Positions 31,179-39,800 of a stretch of DNA of 64,000 nt are shown piece after piece. This DNA is from Microbacterium murale (GTDB lineage: Bacteria; Actinomycetota; Actinomycetes; Actinomycetales; Microbacteriaceae): NCBI RefSeq assembly GCF_030815955.1, contig NZ_JAUSXK010000001.1, positions 620,001 through 684,000 on the forward strand, written 5' to 3'. The notes below the pieces were generated by a model. That model was not told the DNA's origin. It saw only the letters and a list, made by a program, of their open reading frames with translations, and searched no databases. Each line of letters begins with the position of its first letter. Positions within the stretch are counted from its first letter, which is position 1. The position numbers and the translations under genes are program-made.

Positions 31179-32071
31179 GCGAGGTCTCCTTCGACCTGGG
31201 CACCTGTGCGGGTGCGTGGCACGACGATCATGGGAACGGGAAGCACGCGCAGCATCTTCGCTGCGGTGGATCCCAGGAAGAGTCGGCGCGGCTGGGCGAG
31301 TCGACTCGAGCCGACGAGGATGACCTCGCCCGGCAGCCAGGACAGGTGGGTGACGGCATCCTCGACGCTGTCTCCCGGCGCCTGTTCGGCCGATACCTCG
31401 ATGTTCTTCGGCAGAGCGGTCTTCGCCGCGGCCAGCACCTCGTCGGCGTGGCCTCCCGCGACGACACGGATCGCTCCGGTGTCGAGCCCTGGCGGAACGT
31501 CGAACGGCACCAGCGACACGAGTCGCAACGGCGTGCCGCTGTCGGTCGTCATCGCCACGGCCTCGTCGAGCAGAACATCGGCCCCGGCGCGGGTGCCCAG
31601 CGCTGCGGTGATCCGCGGGATGACATCCGCGGACTGCTGAGCGGTTCCCGCCGGTGCGAGTGCGACCGGGATGGGCGAGGAATGCACGAGTGCGGATGCC
31701 ACGCCTCCCAGACGGTGACGCCCGAAGCCGGCCCCCTCTGCGGCGCCGACGACGATCAGGCGGGCGCCGAACTCCTCACCCGCGGCGATCAGTCCCTCGG
31801 CGAACGACTCTCCGAGACGGACGTGCCCGCTGCGGGTGATCTCCTGCGGGAGATGCCTCATGGCCTCGGCGAGCCATTTCTTACCCTGCGCGCGGATGAC
31901 ATCCTCGTAGGCGCGCTCCGGCGGAACGGCCGCGCTGCGCGTGCCCTCCGATGGCAGCACGATCACCAGGTGCAGGCGGGCATCGAGACTGCGCGCCAGG
32001 CGCGCGCCGAGAGCTGCGGCATCGGCTCCGGCATCCGTCGCGGTGTACCCGACGACGATCGCTCCGCTCAT
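31175..32071 (-). CDS. Tandem universal stress protein (UspA) within a putrescine operon
   Basis: A 298-residue cytoplasmic protein with two Usp domains: residues about 1-140 (IVVGYTATDAGADAAALGARLA) and about 150-290 (ending SSRLAQPRRLFLGSTAAKML and VPMIVVPR). The family's ATP-binding pattern is only partly kept: domain 2 has FLGSTAAKM, but the preceding glycine pattern is weak. It overlaps both neighbours by ATGA and is therefore translationally coupled to the oxidase and permease. Coupling suggests it responds to stress from the pathway (hydrogen peroxide or ammonia from amine oxidation) or regulates the permease; this is inference. Confidence 0.9.
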   Translation of the reverse strand: MSGAIVVGYTATDAGADAAALGARLARSLDARLHLVIVLPSEGTRSAAVPPERAYEDVIRAQGKKWLAEAMRHLPQEITRSGHVRLGESFAEGLIAAGEEFGARLIVVGAAEGAGFGRHRLGGVASALVHSSPIPVALAPAGTAQQSADVIPRITAALGTRAGADVLLDEAVAMTTDSGTPLRLVSLVPFDVPPGLDTGAIRVVAGGHADEVLAAAKTALPKNIEVSAEQAPGDSVEDAVTHLSWLPGEVILVGSSRLAQPRRLFLGSTAAKMLRVLPVPMIVVPRTRTGAQVEGDLA

Positions 32072-33426
32072 GAGCGGCTCGCTTCCACGATGTCGGACGC
32101 GACCAGATGCCCCATGCGGATGGCACCGTCGACGTGCTGGTAGCCGGCTCCGGCGAGGTCGCTGCACGCGAAGTGGATCGGCCCCACGGGTGTGCGCAGG
32201 TCTTTGCCGTAGCGGTGGAGCCCGCCGAGGTCGAAGCTCGCGGCGTACGCACCGCGCGTCCATTCCTCACTGCCCCAGTCGCTCTCGTAGTAGACGACAG
32301 GATTCTTCGCCTCTGGGCCGTAGTAGTGCGAGAGGGACTCGAGAATGCGCTCCTTGCGCTCCTCGGCACTGAGCTCGAACACCCCATCAGCGTTCTTGTC
32401 GGAGACGAAGCCGACGAGAGTTCCCCGCTCATCGGCATGATTCGTGTTGTCGTATGCCTCGTGCGAAAGCTCGTACGGGCTGAATGCGGTGCCGCTGAGT
32501 CCCTGCTCACGCCAGAACGGACGGTCGTACACCGCGTGGACCTTGATGACGAAACCCATCGAGAGGTGCTGGTGCAGCTGGTGCTGTCTGCGCGGCATCG
32601 GCGGAACGAAAGAGATGCGGTTGTACAGCACGGGTGCGTGCGCGAGGATCGCGAAGCGCGCCCGCACGGTCAGGTCATCCGTGGTGGCGGTAACCCCGGA
32701 GTCGCCCCACTCCAGCGAACGCACCGGCTGGTCGAGCAGCACATCATCGCCGAGTCGTTCTGCGAGCAGCAGCGGCACCTGCTGAAGGCCGCCGACGACG
32801 CGCTCATCGAGGATGAAGTCCGCGTCGACGAGGTTCGAGAAGCTACCGGCAGAGGCCGCCATCAACAGCGCCTGCAGCGTGGAGAAGGCGTGTGCGGGTT
32901 TGGTGAGCATGGCCCCGGCGATGAAGAGCGCGATGTTGTCGCGCGCCTCCTGATCATCCGTCTCGTGTGCGAGCCACGCCTCGAACGAGACCTCGTCGAG
33001 CGCTTCGGCGTCCGGATGCGCCCACGGGCGGTCCGGGTCGATCTCGGCAACCATGGCGTCGAGCTTCTCGATGAGATCGACCATGACCTTCTCGGTCTCA
33101 GGCGCGACGGGGAAGATGTCGCCGGTGAAGCGGGTGAGTTCGCCTGACGGACCGATGTAGACGCTGTCCCCGTCGCGATAGCGGCTGTAGGTGGAGAGGC
33201 CGAGGTCCTCGAGCGCCTCCTTCAGGGCATCTTGATCCGGCGAGACCCACTGGCCGCCGATCTCGAGCATCGCGCCGTCGATGATGTCGGTCCACAGCCG
33301 CCCACCGACGCGATCACGTGCCTCGAGCACGGCGACCGAGAGACCGGCCTTCCGCAGATCATTCGCAGCAGTGAGCCCCGCCGCTCCTGCGCCCACGATG
33401 AGCACGTCCCGTGTGATCTCAGTCAT
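32068..33426 (-). CDS. puo: Flavin monoamine oxidase family protein, probable putrescine oxidase
   Basis: It is expected to oxidise putrescine to 4-aminobutanal with release of ammonia and hydrogen peroxide, using FAD. The 452-residue product begins with the dinucleotide-binding fold DVLIVGAGAAGLTAANDL and VGGRLWTD, continues with the amine-oxidase middle region, and ends AGYQHVDGAIRMGHLVASDIV, the usual FAD-contacting end. Length is that of bacterial putrescine oxidases. ATG 33426 is preceded by AAGGAG. Its product aldehyde can be handled by the two dehydrogenases downstream. Substrate is inferred from the operon. Confidence 0.88.
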   Translation of the reverse strand: MTEITRDVLIVGAGAAGLTAANDLRKAGLSVAVLEARDRVGGRLWTDIIDGAMLEIGGQWVSPDQDALKEALEDLGLSTYSRYRDGDSVYIGPSGELTRFTGDIFPVAPETEKVMVDLIEKLDAMVAEIDPDRPWAHPDAEALDEVSFEAWLAHETDDQEARDNIALFIAGAMLTKPAHAFSTLQALLMAASAGSFSNLVDADFILDERVVGGLQQVPLLLAERLGDDVLLDQPVRSLEWGDSGVTATTDDLTVRARFAILAHAPVLYNRISFVPPMPRRQHQLHQHLSMGFVIKVHAVYDRPFWREQGLSGTAFSPYELSHEAYDNTNHADERGTLVGFVSDKNADGVFELSAEERKERILESLSHYYGPEAKNPVVYYESDWGSEEWTRGAYAASFDLGGLHRYGKDLRTPVGPIHFACSDLAGAGYQHVDGAIRMGHLVASDIVEASRS

Positions 33427-33467
33427 CAGCAACTCCTTCGTCGTTCGTGCGGACTGTGTGACAAGCG

Positions 33468-33508
33468 CCGGTCGCGATCCGAAATCCCCCGATACAGATC
33501 GCGACCGG
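33468..33508 (-). terminator. Terminator-like hairpin after gabT
   Basis: A perfect 12-bp stem (CCGGTCGCGATC and complement) with a 17-base loop lies six bases beyond the gabT stop and upstream of the amine oxidase gene. It could reduce readthrough and uncouple gabT from the oxidase operon. Confidence 0.7.
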
Positions 33509-33513
33509 ACGTT

Positions 33514-34875
33514 CTATGCGGCGGCGAGTGCCTCCGCGACCACGTCGAGGCCTTCGTTCAGCAGATCGTCGCCGATCGAGAGGGGCGGGAGGAAGCGGAT
33601 GACGTTGCCGTACGTTCCGCAGGTGAGCACGATCACTCCCTGTGCGATGGCGGCCTTTGCGACAGCCGCGGTGAGCGCGGCATCCGGAGCGTTCGTCTCC
33701 GGGTTCACGAACTCGGCCGCGATCATCGCGCCGTGGCCCCGGATGTCGCCGATGCGCAGGTCCTGAGACTGGATCGCGGCGAGACGGGCGTTCAGAATCG
33801 ATCCGATCTCACGAGCGCGTTCGATCACGCCGTCGTTCTCGAAGACGTCGATCGCGGCGAGCGCCGCAGCGCACGCGATCGGATTGCCACCGTAGGTTCC
33901 GCCGAGACCGCCTGCATGCGAGGCATCCATGATCTCGGCACGGCCGGTGACGGCTGCGAGCGGCAGTCCGCCGGCGATGCCCTTGGCGGTCGTGATGAGG
34001 TCGGGCACGATGTCGAAGATCTCGCTGGCGAACATGTGCCCCGTGCGGGCGAACCCGGTCTGCACCTCATCTGCGATGAAGACGACTCCGTTCGCGCGGC
34101 ACCAGTCGGCGAGCGCGGGAAGGAACCCGTCGGCGGGCACGATGAAGCCGCCCTCGCCCTGAATGGGCTCGATGATGATCGCGGCGAGATTCTCTGCGCC
34201 GATCTGCTTCTCCATCTGTGAGATCGCTCTCGCTGCGGCATCGGGCCCGGTGAGCCCGTCGCGGAACGGGTACGACATCGGCGCGCGGTACACCTCCGGC
34301 GCGAACGGACCGAAGCCGCTCTTGTACGGCATCGACTTGGCGGTGAGCGCCATCGTGAGGTTGGTGCGGCCGTGGTAGCCGTGATCGAAGGCGACGACAG
34401 CAGAGCGGCCGGTGTGCTTGCGTGCGATCTTGATCGCGTTCTCGACGGCCTCTGCACCGGAGTTGAACAGTGCGCTCTTCTTGGCGAAGTCGCCAGGGGT
34501 GAGCCGGTTGAGCGCTTCTGCGACTTCGATGTACGACTCGTACGGAGAGATCATGAAGCAGGTGTGGGTGAACTGCGCAGCCTGAGCGGCGACAGCGGCG
34601 GCGATCTTCGGATGCGCATTGCCGACCGTCGTCACAGCGATGCCGCTGCCGAGATCGATGAGTGAGTTGCCGTCGGCATCCACGACGACGCCACCACCGG
34701 CGGCGACGGCGGCCACCGGCACGGTGTGCCCGACGCCTGCAGGCACAGCGTCCGCCTTGCGGGCGAGGATCGCCGTCGAGCGCGGGCCCGGCAGGTCTGT
34801 GACGAGGCGACGCTCCTGAGGGAGGTCGAGTCCGCCGAGCGGGAGAGCGGGTGCTGCGGTGTCGAGAAGTGCCAT
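33514..34875 (-). CDS. gabT: 4-aminobutyrate-2-oxoglutarate transaminase
   Basis: A pyridoxal-phosphate class-III aminotransferase turning GABA and 2-oxoglutarate into succinate semialdehyde and glutamate. The 453-residue product has the cofactor motif VVFIADEVQTGFARTG and catalytic Lys in TTAKGIAGGLPLAAVTGRAEI. ATG 34875 matches the family start, so the long in-frame upstream extension through the divergent gene is discarded. It is divergent from the PucR regulator with two TGTACA sites between, and followed by a hairpin. Confidence 0.94.
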   Translation of the reverse strand: MALLDTAAPALPLGGLDLPQERRLVTDLPGPRSTAILARKADAVPAGVGHTVPVAAVAAGGGVVVDADGNSLIDLGSGIAVTTVGNAHPKIAAAVAAQAAQFTHTCFMISPYESYIEVAEALNRLTPGDFAKKSALFNSGAEAVENAIKIARKHTGRSAVVAFDHGYHGRTNLTMALTAKSMPYKSGFGPFAPEVYRAPMSYPFRDGLTGPDAAARAISQMEKQIGAENLAAIIIEPIQGEGGFIVPADGFLPALADWCRANGVVFIADEVQTGFARTGHMFASEIFDIVPDLITTAKGIAGGLPLAAVTGRAEIMDASHAGGLGGTYGGNPIACAAALAAIDVFENDGVIERAREIGSILNARLAAIQSQDLRIGDIRGHGAMIAAEFVNPETNAPDAALTAAVAKAAIAQGVIVLTCGTYGNVIRFLPPLSIGDDLLNEGLDVVAEALAAA

Positions 34876-34921
34876 GTTCGTGAGCGTATTCCGCCTCGAC
34901 GCCTTGATGCATTCGCCCGTC

Positions 34922-34958
34922 TGTACAATCTTCAGTAGCCGTTCACCCGCTTGTACAA
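34922..34958. promoter_or_regulatory. Paired TTGTACAA operator candidates between gabT and pucR-type gene
   Basis: CTGTACAATC (34921-34930) and TTGTACAA (34951-34958, a perfect 8-base palindrome) share TGTACAA and lie 30 bases apart, three helical turns, in the divergent intergenic region. The neighbouring PucR-type protein is the obvious candidate ligand. Inference from position. Confidence 0.5.
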
Positions 34959-34969
34959 ACGGAGTCGCC

Positions 34970-36478
34970 ATGGACCAGCCGACATTGCGCGCACTGCTTC
35001 GACGTCGAGATCTCGGGCTGCGACTCGTCTCCGCCGAGGACGCGCTGCGCAAAGGCGCGCTCGATCGGCCGATGCGCTGGGTGCACTCCTCAGATCTCGC
35101 CGACCCCACGCCGTTCCTGGCTGACGACCTCGCGCTCCTGACCACCGGATCGCAGCTCGATGACCAGGACGACGGCGGTATCGGCGCGTACGTCGATCGA
35201 CTCGCCGCCCGCGGCGTGGTCGGGCTGGGGTTCGGCACCGGCATCGGCCTCGGCGCCGACGGAGCGCTCTCCGGCATTCCCGACCGGCTGGTGAGCGCGT
35301 GCGCAGCCGCGGGTATCCCTCTGTTCGAGGTGCCGTACGACACGCCCTTCATCGCTGTCGCCCGAGCGCACTCCGAGGCGATCGCCGCGCAGGCGTACGC
35401 CCGGCGCACATGGGCACTGGAGACTCAGCGAGCGCTCGCGCGCGCGGCGCTCAGACCTCGAGGACTCGAATCCACGCTGTCCGAGCTGGCGCGCCGGCTC
35501 GAGCAGTGGGTGGGAATGTTCGATGCGACGGGGGCGCTCGTGCACGAGCATCCGCACGGCCGGTTGCCTGCCCACGATCTCGCCGATCTCTCCGTCCGCG
35601 CCACCGAGCTGATCACGAGGGGCGGGCAGGCCGGGCAGTCGCTGACGCTCGGGGCGGAGTCGTTCACGCTCTTCACCCTGGGCCGCAGCGGTCATCTGCG
35701 TGGCGTGATCGCGGTCGGCACAGCGTCGCTCGACCCAGAGGCGCGTGCGGTGGTCACGTCGGTGATCGCGATGGCGGGACTCGCTCTGGAGCAGAACGAC
35801 CAGCTCGAGCGCGGCCGCAGGCGACTGCGCTCCCAGGTGCTCGCCGCACTGCTTCTCGACGATCCGACGCTCGCACGTCACGTGCTCGGCTCTTTGCCTG
35901 CTTCTCCCATGGTCGTCGCCGTGGCGGATGCCGATGCGCCGGCCGATGCGATCACCGAGTGGTGGGACCGCCGCCAGGCCGAGCACGGCACGGCGGTGTT
36001 CGCGGCCTTATCGGACGAGGGGCTGACGATGTGCGTGTCGGCCGAGGACGAGGCCCTTTTCGACGAGGTGGCGACGCGTTTCGGTATCCGCCTCGGCGTC
36101 TCGGAGCCGGAGGGGTACGGAGCTTTCTCCAGAGCCCATGCTCAGGCCGTGGTCGCGCTCAGGCACAGCGAACCAGGGGCCGTGCGCTACGTCGACACCG
36201 TGGCGTCCAGCATCCTCACGGCCTTCGCGACGGATGAGGCTCGACTGGTCGCCGAATCGCGGCTCGCGCCGATCCGCGCGCACGCCGAACTGGAGCATTC
36301 GCTGCGGATCTGGCTCGAGCACGACGCGCGCTACGAGTCCGCGGCTGCCGCTCTGGGCATCCATCGGCACACCCTCAGGTCTCGGATCACCCAGGCGGCC
36401 GGACTGCTGAACCTCGATCTGAGTTCATTCCCCGCCCGCGCCGAGCTGTGGGCGGCGCTGCAGACCGCCCGCGACTGA
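34970..36478 (+). CDS. PucR family transcriptional regulator
   Basis: It is a predicted activator or repressor of gabT and the putrescine-oxidation genes, probably responding to a pathway metabolite. The 502-residue product has an N-terminal PucR-type region, a GGDEF-like (divergent) middle and a C-terminal helix-turn-helix of the PucR class (YESAAAALGIHRHTLRSRI near residues 445-475). ATG at 34970 follows a GGAG site. Nearest characterised relatives regulate gabTDP in Corynebacterium and purine catabolism in Bacillus. It converges with the RpiR-type gene. Confidence 0.9.
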   Translation: MDQPTLRALLRRRDLGLRLVSAEDALRKGALDRPMRWVHSSDLADPTPFLADDLALLTTGSQLDDQDDGGIGAYVDRLAARGVVGLGFGTGIGLGADGALSGIPDRLVSACAAAGIPLFEVPYDTPFIAVARAHSEAIAAQAYARRTWALETQRALARAALRPRGLESTLSELARRLEQWVGMFDATGALVHEHPHGRLPAHDLADLSVRATELITRGGQAGQSLTLGAESFTLFTLGRSGHLRGVIAVGTASLDPEARAVVTSVIAMAGLALEQNDQLERGRRRLRSQVLAALLLDDPTLARHVLGSLPASPMVVAVADADAPADAITEWWDRRQAEHGTAVFAALSDEGLTMCVSAEDEALFDEVATRFGIRLGVSEPEGYGAFSRAHAQAVVALRHSEPGAVRYVDTVASSILTAFATDEARLVAESRLAPIRAHAELEHSLRIWLEHDARYESAAAALGIHRHTLRSRITQAAGLLNLDLSSFPARAELWAALQTARD

Positions 36479-36497
36479 GCAGGCCCGCCGCCCCGCG

Positions 36498-37361
36498 CTA
36501 TGCGCCCTCGCCGAGGTTGTCCGACACGATCTCCATGGCGTGCGCACGTGCCTCGCGCGCATCGACACCCCGTTCTGCGGCCACTGCAGCGGCGAAGACC
36601 TCGGCGAACACGAGGTACGCGACCCTGGAGGTGTGCTCCAGTTCGTCACGGAAGCTCACCCCACTCGGGGTGATCACGAGCGACAGCGTCGCGAGCTGGG
36701 TCAGGGCCGACGCCGCGAACGATGTCAGCGCGATGACCTTCGCCCCTCCCCTGGAGGCGGCAGCGGCGACCCGCAACGTCGCTTCGTTCGCCCCCGATCC
36801 GCTCACGATGAGGCACACGTCGTCGTCGGTGAGGTGGCGGGCCGCTATCTGCTGGGCGATCGCATCGGCGATGAACTCCGCCGGCCGCCCCGACGCGGTC
36901 AGCCGCATGGCCAGATCGCTCGCGATGGGCGAGGAGAGTCCGTTCGCGAGAACGAGCAACCGCGAGGCGGATGAGGCGAGGCGCACCGCCTCCGTGACGA
37001 CATCGGCATCCAGCAGGCTGGCGAGCGCGGGCAGCGAGGCCGCGACCCGGTCGATCTCGCTGCGCATGCGCCCGAGCACACCCGGTCCGTGGTCAGCGAC
37101 AGCATCCGTCGCCTGCCCGAGCTCCGCGGCGAGGGCGACGCGCAGCTGCGGGTATCCCCGATAGCCGAAGCTCTGGCAGGCGCGCACGACCGTCGCGCGG
37201 CCCACGCCCGCCTGATCGGCGAGTTCCTGCGCCGTCCACTCGACGACCGCTTCGGGCTGCTCGGAGATCAGTTCGGCGACGCGCCGTTCGCTCGGGCCGA
37301 GCGTGTTGCCTACGCTCGCGATGCGCACGGTGGGCGGGGTGCTAGACGAGAACACGGGCAC
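36498..37361 (-). CDS. MurR/RpiR family transcriptional regulator (SIS domain)
   Basis: A repressor or activator responding to a phosphorylated sugar or related ester. The 287-residue product has the N-terminal HTH_6 domain with QELADQAGVGRATVVRACQS and a C-terminal SIS domain (LLVLANGLSSPIASDLAMRL and VCLIVSGSGANEATLRVA). The start is GTG 37361 with GGAGG upstream, overlapping the permease gene by 20 bases, so it is the last gene of the phosphonate-type operon. RpiR regulators usually sense sugar phosphates, which argues that the imported compound may be a phosphate ester rather than a simple phosphonate. Confidence 0.88.
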   Translation of the reverse strand: MPVFSSSTPPTVRIASVGNTLGPSERRVAELISEQPEAVVEWTAQELADQAGVGRATVVRACQSFGYRGYPQLRVALAAELGQATDAVADHGPGVLGRMRSEIDRVAASLPALASLLDADVVTEAVRLASSASRLLVLANGLSSPIASDLAMRLTASGRPAEFIADAIAQQIAARHLTDDDVCLIVSGSGANEATLRVAAAASRGGAKVIALTSFAASALTQLATLSLVITPSGVSFRDELEHTSRVAYLVFAEVFAAAVAAERGVDAREARAHAMEIVSDNLGEGA

Positions 37362-38151
37362 GGGCTCCCTCCATGATCCGGCGGCGGATCACTCCGGACG
37401 CCCAGTCGATGAGCATCGTGACGATGACGACCACGATGAGCAGCACGCCCACCGTCGACCACTCACGGTACTGCGTGTACGAGGTGAGCATGTCACCGAT
37501 ACCGCCGACGCCGATCAGCCCGAGCACCGCGGACGAGCGGACATTGATCTCGAAACGGTACAGCCAGAACGACCAGAACGTGGGCGCGGCCTGCGGCCAG
37601 ACCCCCCACCGCAGCACCTGCGACGTGCCTGCGCCGGCCGCACGGGCCGCTTCGATCGGCCCTGGCGAGACGCCCTCGACAGCTTCATATCCCCATTTGC
37701 CGAGTGTGCCGATGCCGTTGATGGCAAGAGCGAGAGCACCGGTGAACGGCGTGAGTCCGGTGACGGAGAGGATCACGACCGCGATGATGATCTCCGGCAC
37801 TGCACGAATCAGCGAGAAGAGGCCGCGAAGGAGCGAACGCAGCCACGCGGGGCCGAAGCCGCGTGCAGCGAACAGGCTCAAGGGAGTGGCGAGGAGGATG
37901 CCGAGCACTGTGCCGACCCACGCCATCTCGACGCTGCGCCAGGTCTGCCACAGCGCCTCCGGCAGCTTCTCCCAATTCGGGGATCCGAACATCAGGAAGA
38001 GGTAGCGCACGATCTCCGATGGCAGGTCGACGAGCCGGACCCAGTTGATGTCGATCGACCAGAAGGCGAGTACGACGACCGCCGTGACGGCGATCCAGCC
38101 GGCGACGAGCCACGGCCTGCGCGGCCGCGCGGGGACGACGATGACGCTCAT
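37342..38151 (-). CDS. phnE: Phosphonate-type ABC transporter permease, second copy
   Basis: An inner-membrane permease of the PhnE family. The 269-residue product has about six hydrophobic segments and the PhnE loop motif EAARAAGAGTSQVLRWGVWP (EAA-like contact with the ATPase), followed by ...NVRSSAVLGLIGVGGIG. ATG at 38151 overlaps the first phnE by four bases. The likely system is PhnD-PhnC-PhnE-PhnE. With the first copy frameshifted, this may be the only intact permease. Confidence 0.9.
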   Translation of the reverse strand: MSVIVVPARPRRPWLVAGWIAVTAVVVLAFWSIDINWVRLVDLPSEIVRYLFLMFGSPNWEKLPEALWQTWRSVEMAWVGTVLGILLATPLSLFAARGFGPAWLRSLLRGLFSLIRAVPEIIIAVVILSVTGLTPFTGALALAINGIGTLGKWGYEAVEGVSPGPIEAARAAGAGTSQVLRWGVWPQAAPTFWSFWLYRFEINVRSSAVLGLIGVGGIGDMLTSYTQYREWSTVGVLLIVVVIVTMLIDWASGVIRRRIMEGARARVLV

Positions 38152-38982
38152 ACCAGCCTCCGTCGGATGGCGGAGCTGGCGACGTCGATGACGACCACGA
38201 CGATGAGGATCTCCAGGATGATCAGCGACAGCTGGTCGTAGCGGTAGAAGGTGCGCACCGAGTCGATGAGAAGCCCCATCCCGCCTGCACCGACGAGGCC
38301 GAGCACGCTCGACGCGCGCACGTTGAGCTCGAAGACGTACAGCGTCTGATTCGCGAAGGCGGGCCATGCGTCCGGCAGCGCGAGCGTGCGGTTGATCTTC
38401 GCCTGGGTGGCCCCGACGGCGCGGCCTGCTTCGAGAGGGCCGTCCTCGTTCGTGTCGATCGCCTCGGAGACGAGCTTGACGATGATGCCCACGTTGAAGA
38501 GCAGCAGAGCAAGGATGCCGGGGAGAGCTCCGACACCGACCATCGCGACGAGCACCGCAGCGTAGAGAAGATCGGGAACACTGCGGATCACGTTCAGGAT
38601 GCCGCGGACGAGGACGCGCCAGAACGCGTTCGGGTTGGTGCTACGGGCAGCCCAGAAGCTCAGCGGAAGCGAGATGAGCGCGCCGACCGCGGTGGCGATG
38701 ACCGCCATCTGCAGGGTCTCGGTGAGCGGCGCGACCGTCCGAGGGAAGAAGCTCCCAGTCCGGCACGAGAAGCTGGAGGACTTTGCCTGCACCGTTCTGC
38801 CAGTTGCGCGCGATTGCGCCGAAGTCGACGTCGATGCCGAATCCAGGCAGGCACATCACGACAGTGATCACGACGATCACGAGCGCGATGGCCGGCGCCT
38901 TCCACGCACCCCGCGGTTTGTCCGGGAGCTCGAGCGGCGGTCGTTCGCCCGACTTCGGACCGGCCGAGGTTGCGAGGCTCAT
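38148..38982 (-). pseudogene. phnE: Phosphonate-type ABC transporter permease, first copy, frameshifted
   Basis: Two overlapping frames together encode one PhnE-type permease. The N-terminal part starts at ATG 38982 (four-base overlap with phn[17 protein letters not shown]) and runs to VPDWE in frame 1. The rest, from FFPRTVAPLTETLQMAV on, is in the next frame and carries the permease loop LEAGRAVGATQAKINRTLAL. Removing one base at about 38751 (extra G, within GAAGAAGCTCCC) joins them into a normal protein of about 277 residues. No slippery run suggests programmed shifting. So it is either a real one-base insertion inactivating the gene or an assembly error. The gene is otherwise well preserved, which favours a recent event. 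Confidence 0.82.
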
Positions 38983-39800
38983 GAAAGCCGATCCTCCGGA
39001 CTGATCGAACGACCGTAGATCGCCTCGAAGTCGGAATCCGTCGCGCCTGCCGCATCCCCGTCGTACACGACTTCGCCTGCGCGCATGCCGATCATGCGCA
39101 CGCCGTACTCGCGGGCGAGATCCAGCAGATGCAGGTTGACGATCACCGTGATGCCGAGGTCGCGGTTGATCCGACGAAGATCAGCCATCACGCCGTGGGC
39201 TGTCGGCGGGTCGAGGCTGGCCACCGGCTCATCGGCGAGCACGATGCGCGGTTCCTGTGCGAGAGCGCGGGCGATCGCCACGCGCTGCTGCTGGCCGCCG
39301 GAGAGGTTCGAGGCCCGCTGGTACAGCTTGGACAGGATGCCGACACTGTCGAGTGCGCGGTAGGCGAGCTGCTTGTCGCTCTCCGAATAGAGCCCGAGCA
39401 GGGTGCGCCAGAGCGGTGTGTGCGCGAGGCGGCCGACCAGGACGTTGTTCAGCACGCTGGCACGGCCGGCCAGATTGAACCCCTGGAAGACCATGCCGAT
39501 GTCACCGCGCAGCCGGCGCAGCGCGCGCGGGGTCGCACCGCTGACCCGGTGCTCCCCCACGTCCAACGTGCCGCTCGTGACAGGGACGAGTCCGTTGATC
39601 GTGCGGATCAGCGTGGATTTCCCCGAACCGGAGAGCCCGACGACAGCGATCATCGAGCCCGCGGGGATATCGAGCGAGACGTCCTTCAGGGCGACCGTGC
39701 CGTTGGGGTATCGGACCGTGACGTCGTCGAGGCTGATGGACCACGGCGTGGACGCCGCAGCCGAGGCTGCGACGTCCACGTTCTCGAGCTGGTCGGGCAC
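38979..39800 (-). CDS. phnC: Phosphonate-type ABC transporter ATP-binding protein
   Basis: The cytoplasmic ATPase of the importer. The 273-residue product has Walker [10 protein letters not shown], the Q-loop VFQGFN, signature [15 protein letters not shown] and Walker [13 protein letters not shown] followed by the H-loop VNLHL. A PhnC-type [15 protein letters not shown] segment near the end is diagnostic. GTG at 39800 follows directly after the phnD stop (TAA-GTG), so translation is coupled. Confidence 0.94.
   Translation of the reverse strand: MPDQLENVDVAASAAASTPWSISLDDVTVRYPNGTVALKDVSLDIPAGSMIAVVGLSGSGKSTLIRTINGLVPVTSGTLDVGEHRVSGATPRALRRLRGDIGMVFQGFNLAGRASVLNNVLVGRLAHTPLWRTLLGLYSESDKQLAYRALDSVGILSKLYQRASNLSGGQQQRVAIARALAQEPRIVLADEPVASLDPPTAHGVMADLRRINRDLGITVIVNLHLLDLAREYGVRMIGMRAGEVVYDGDAAGATDSDFEAIYGRSISPEDRLS

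Noticed and set aside
38740..38765. Programmed ribosomal frameshifting in phnE
   Set aside because: No slippery heptamer or downstream structure is seen, and ordinary PhnE proteins are made without it. A mutation or sequencing error is simpler.
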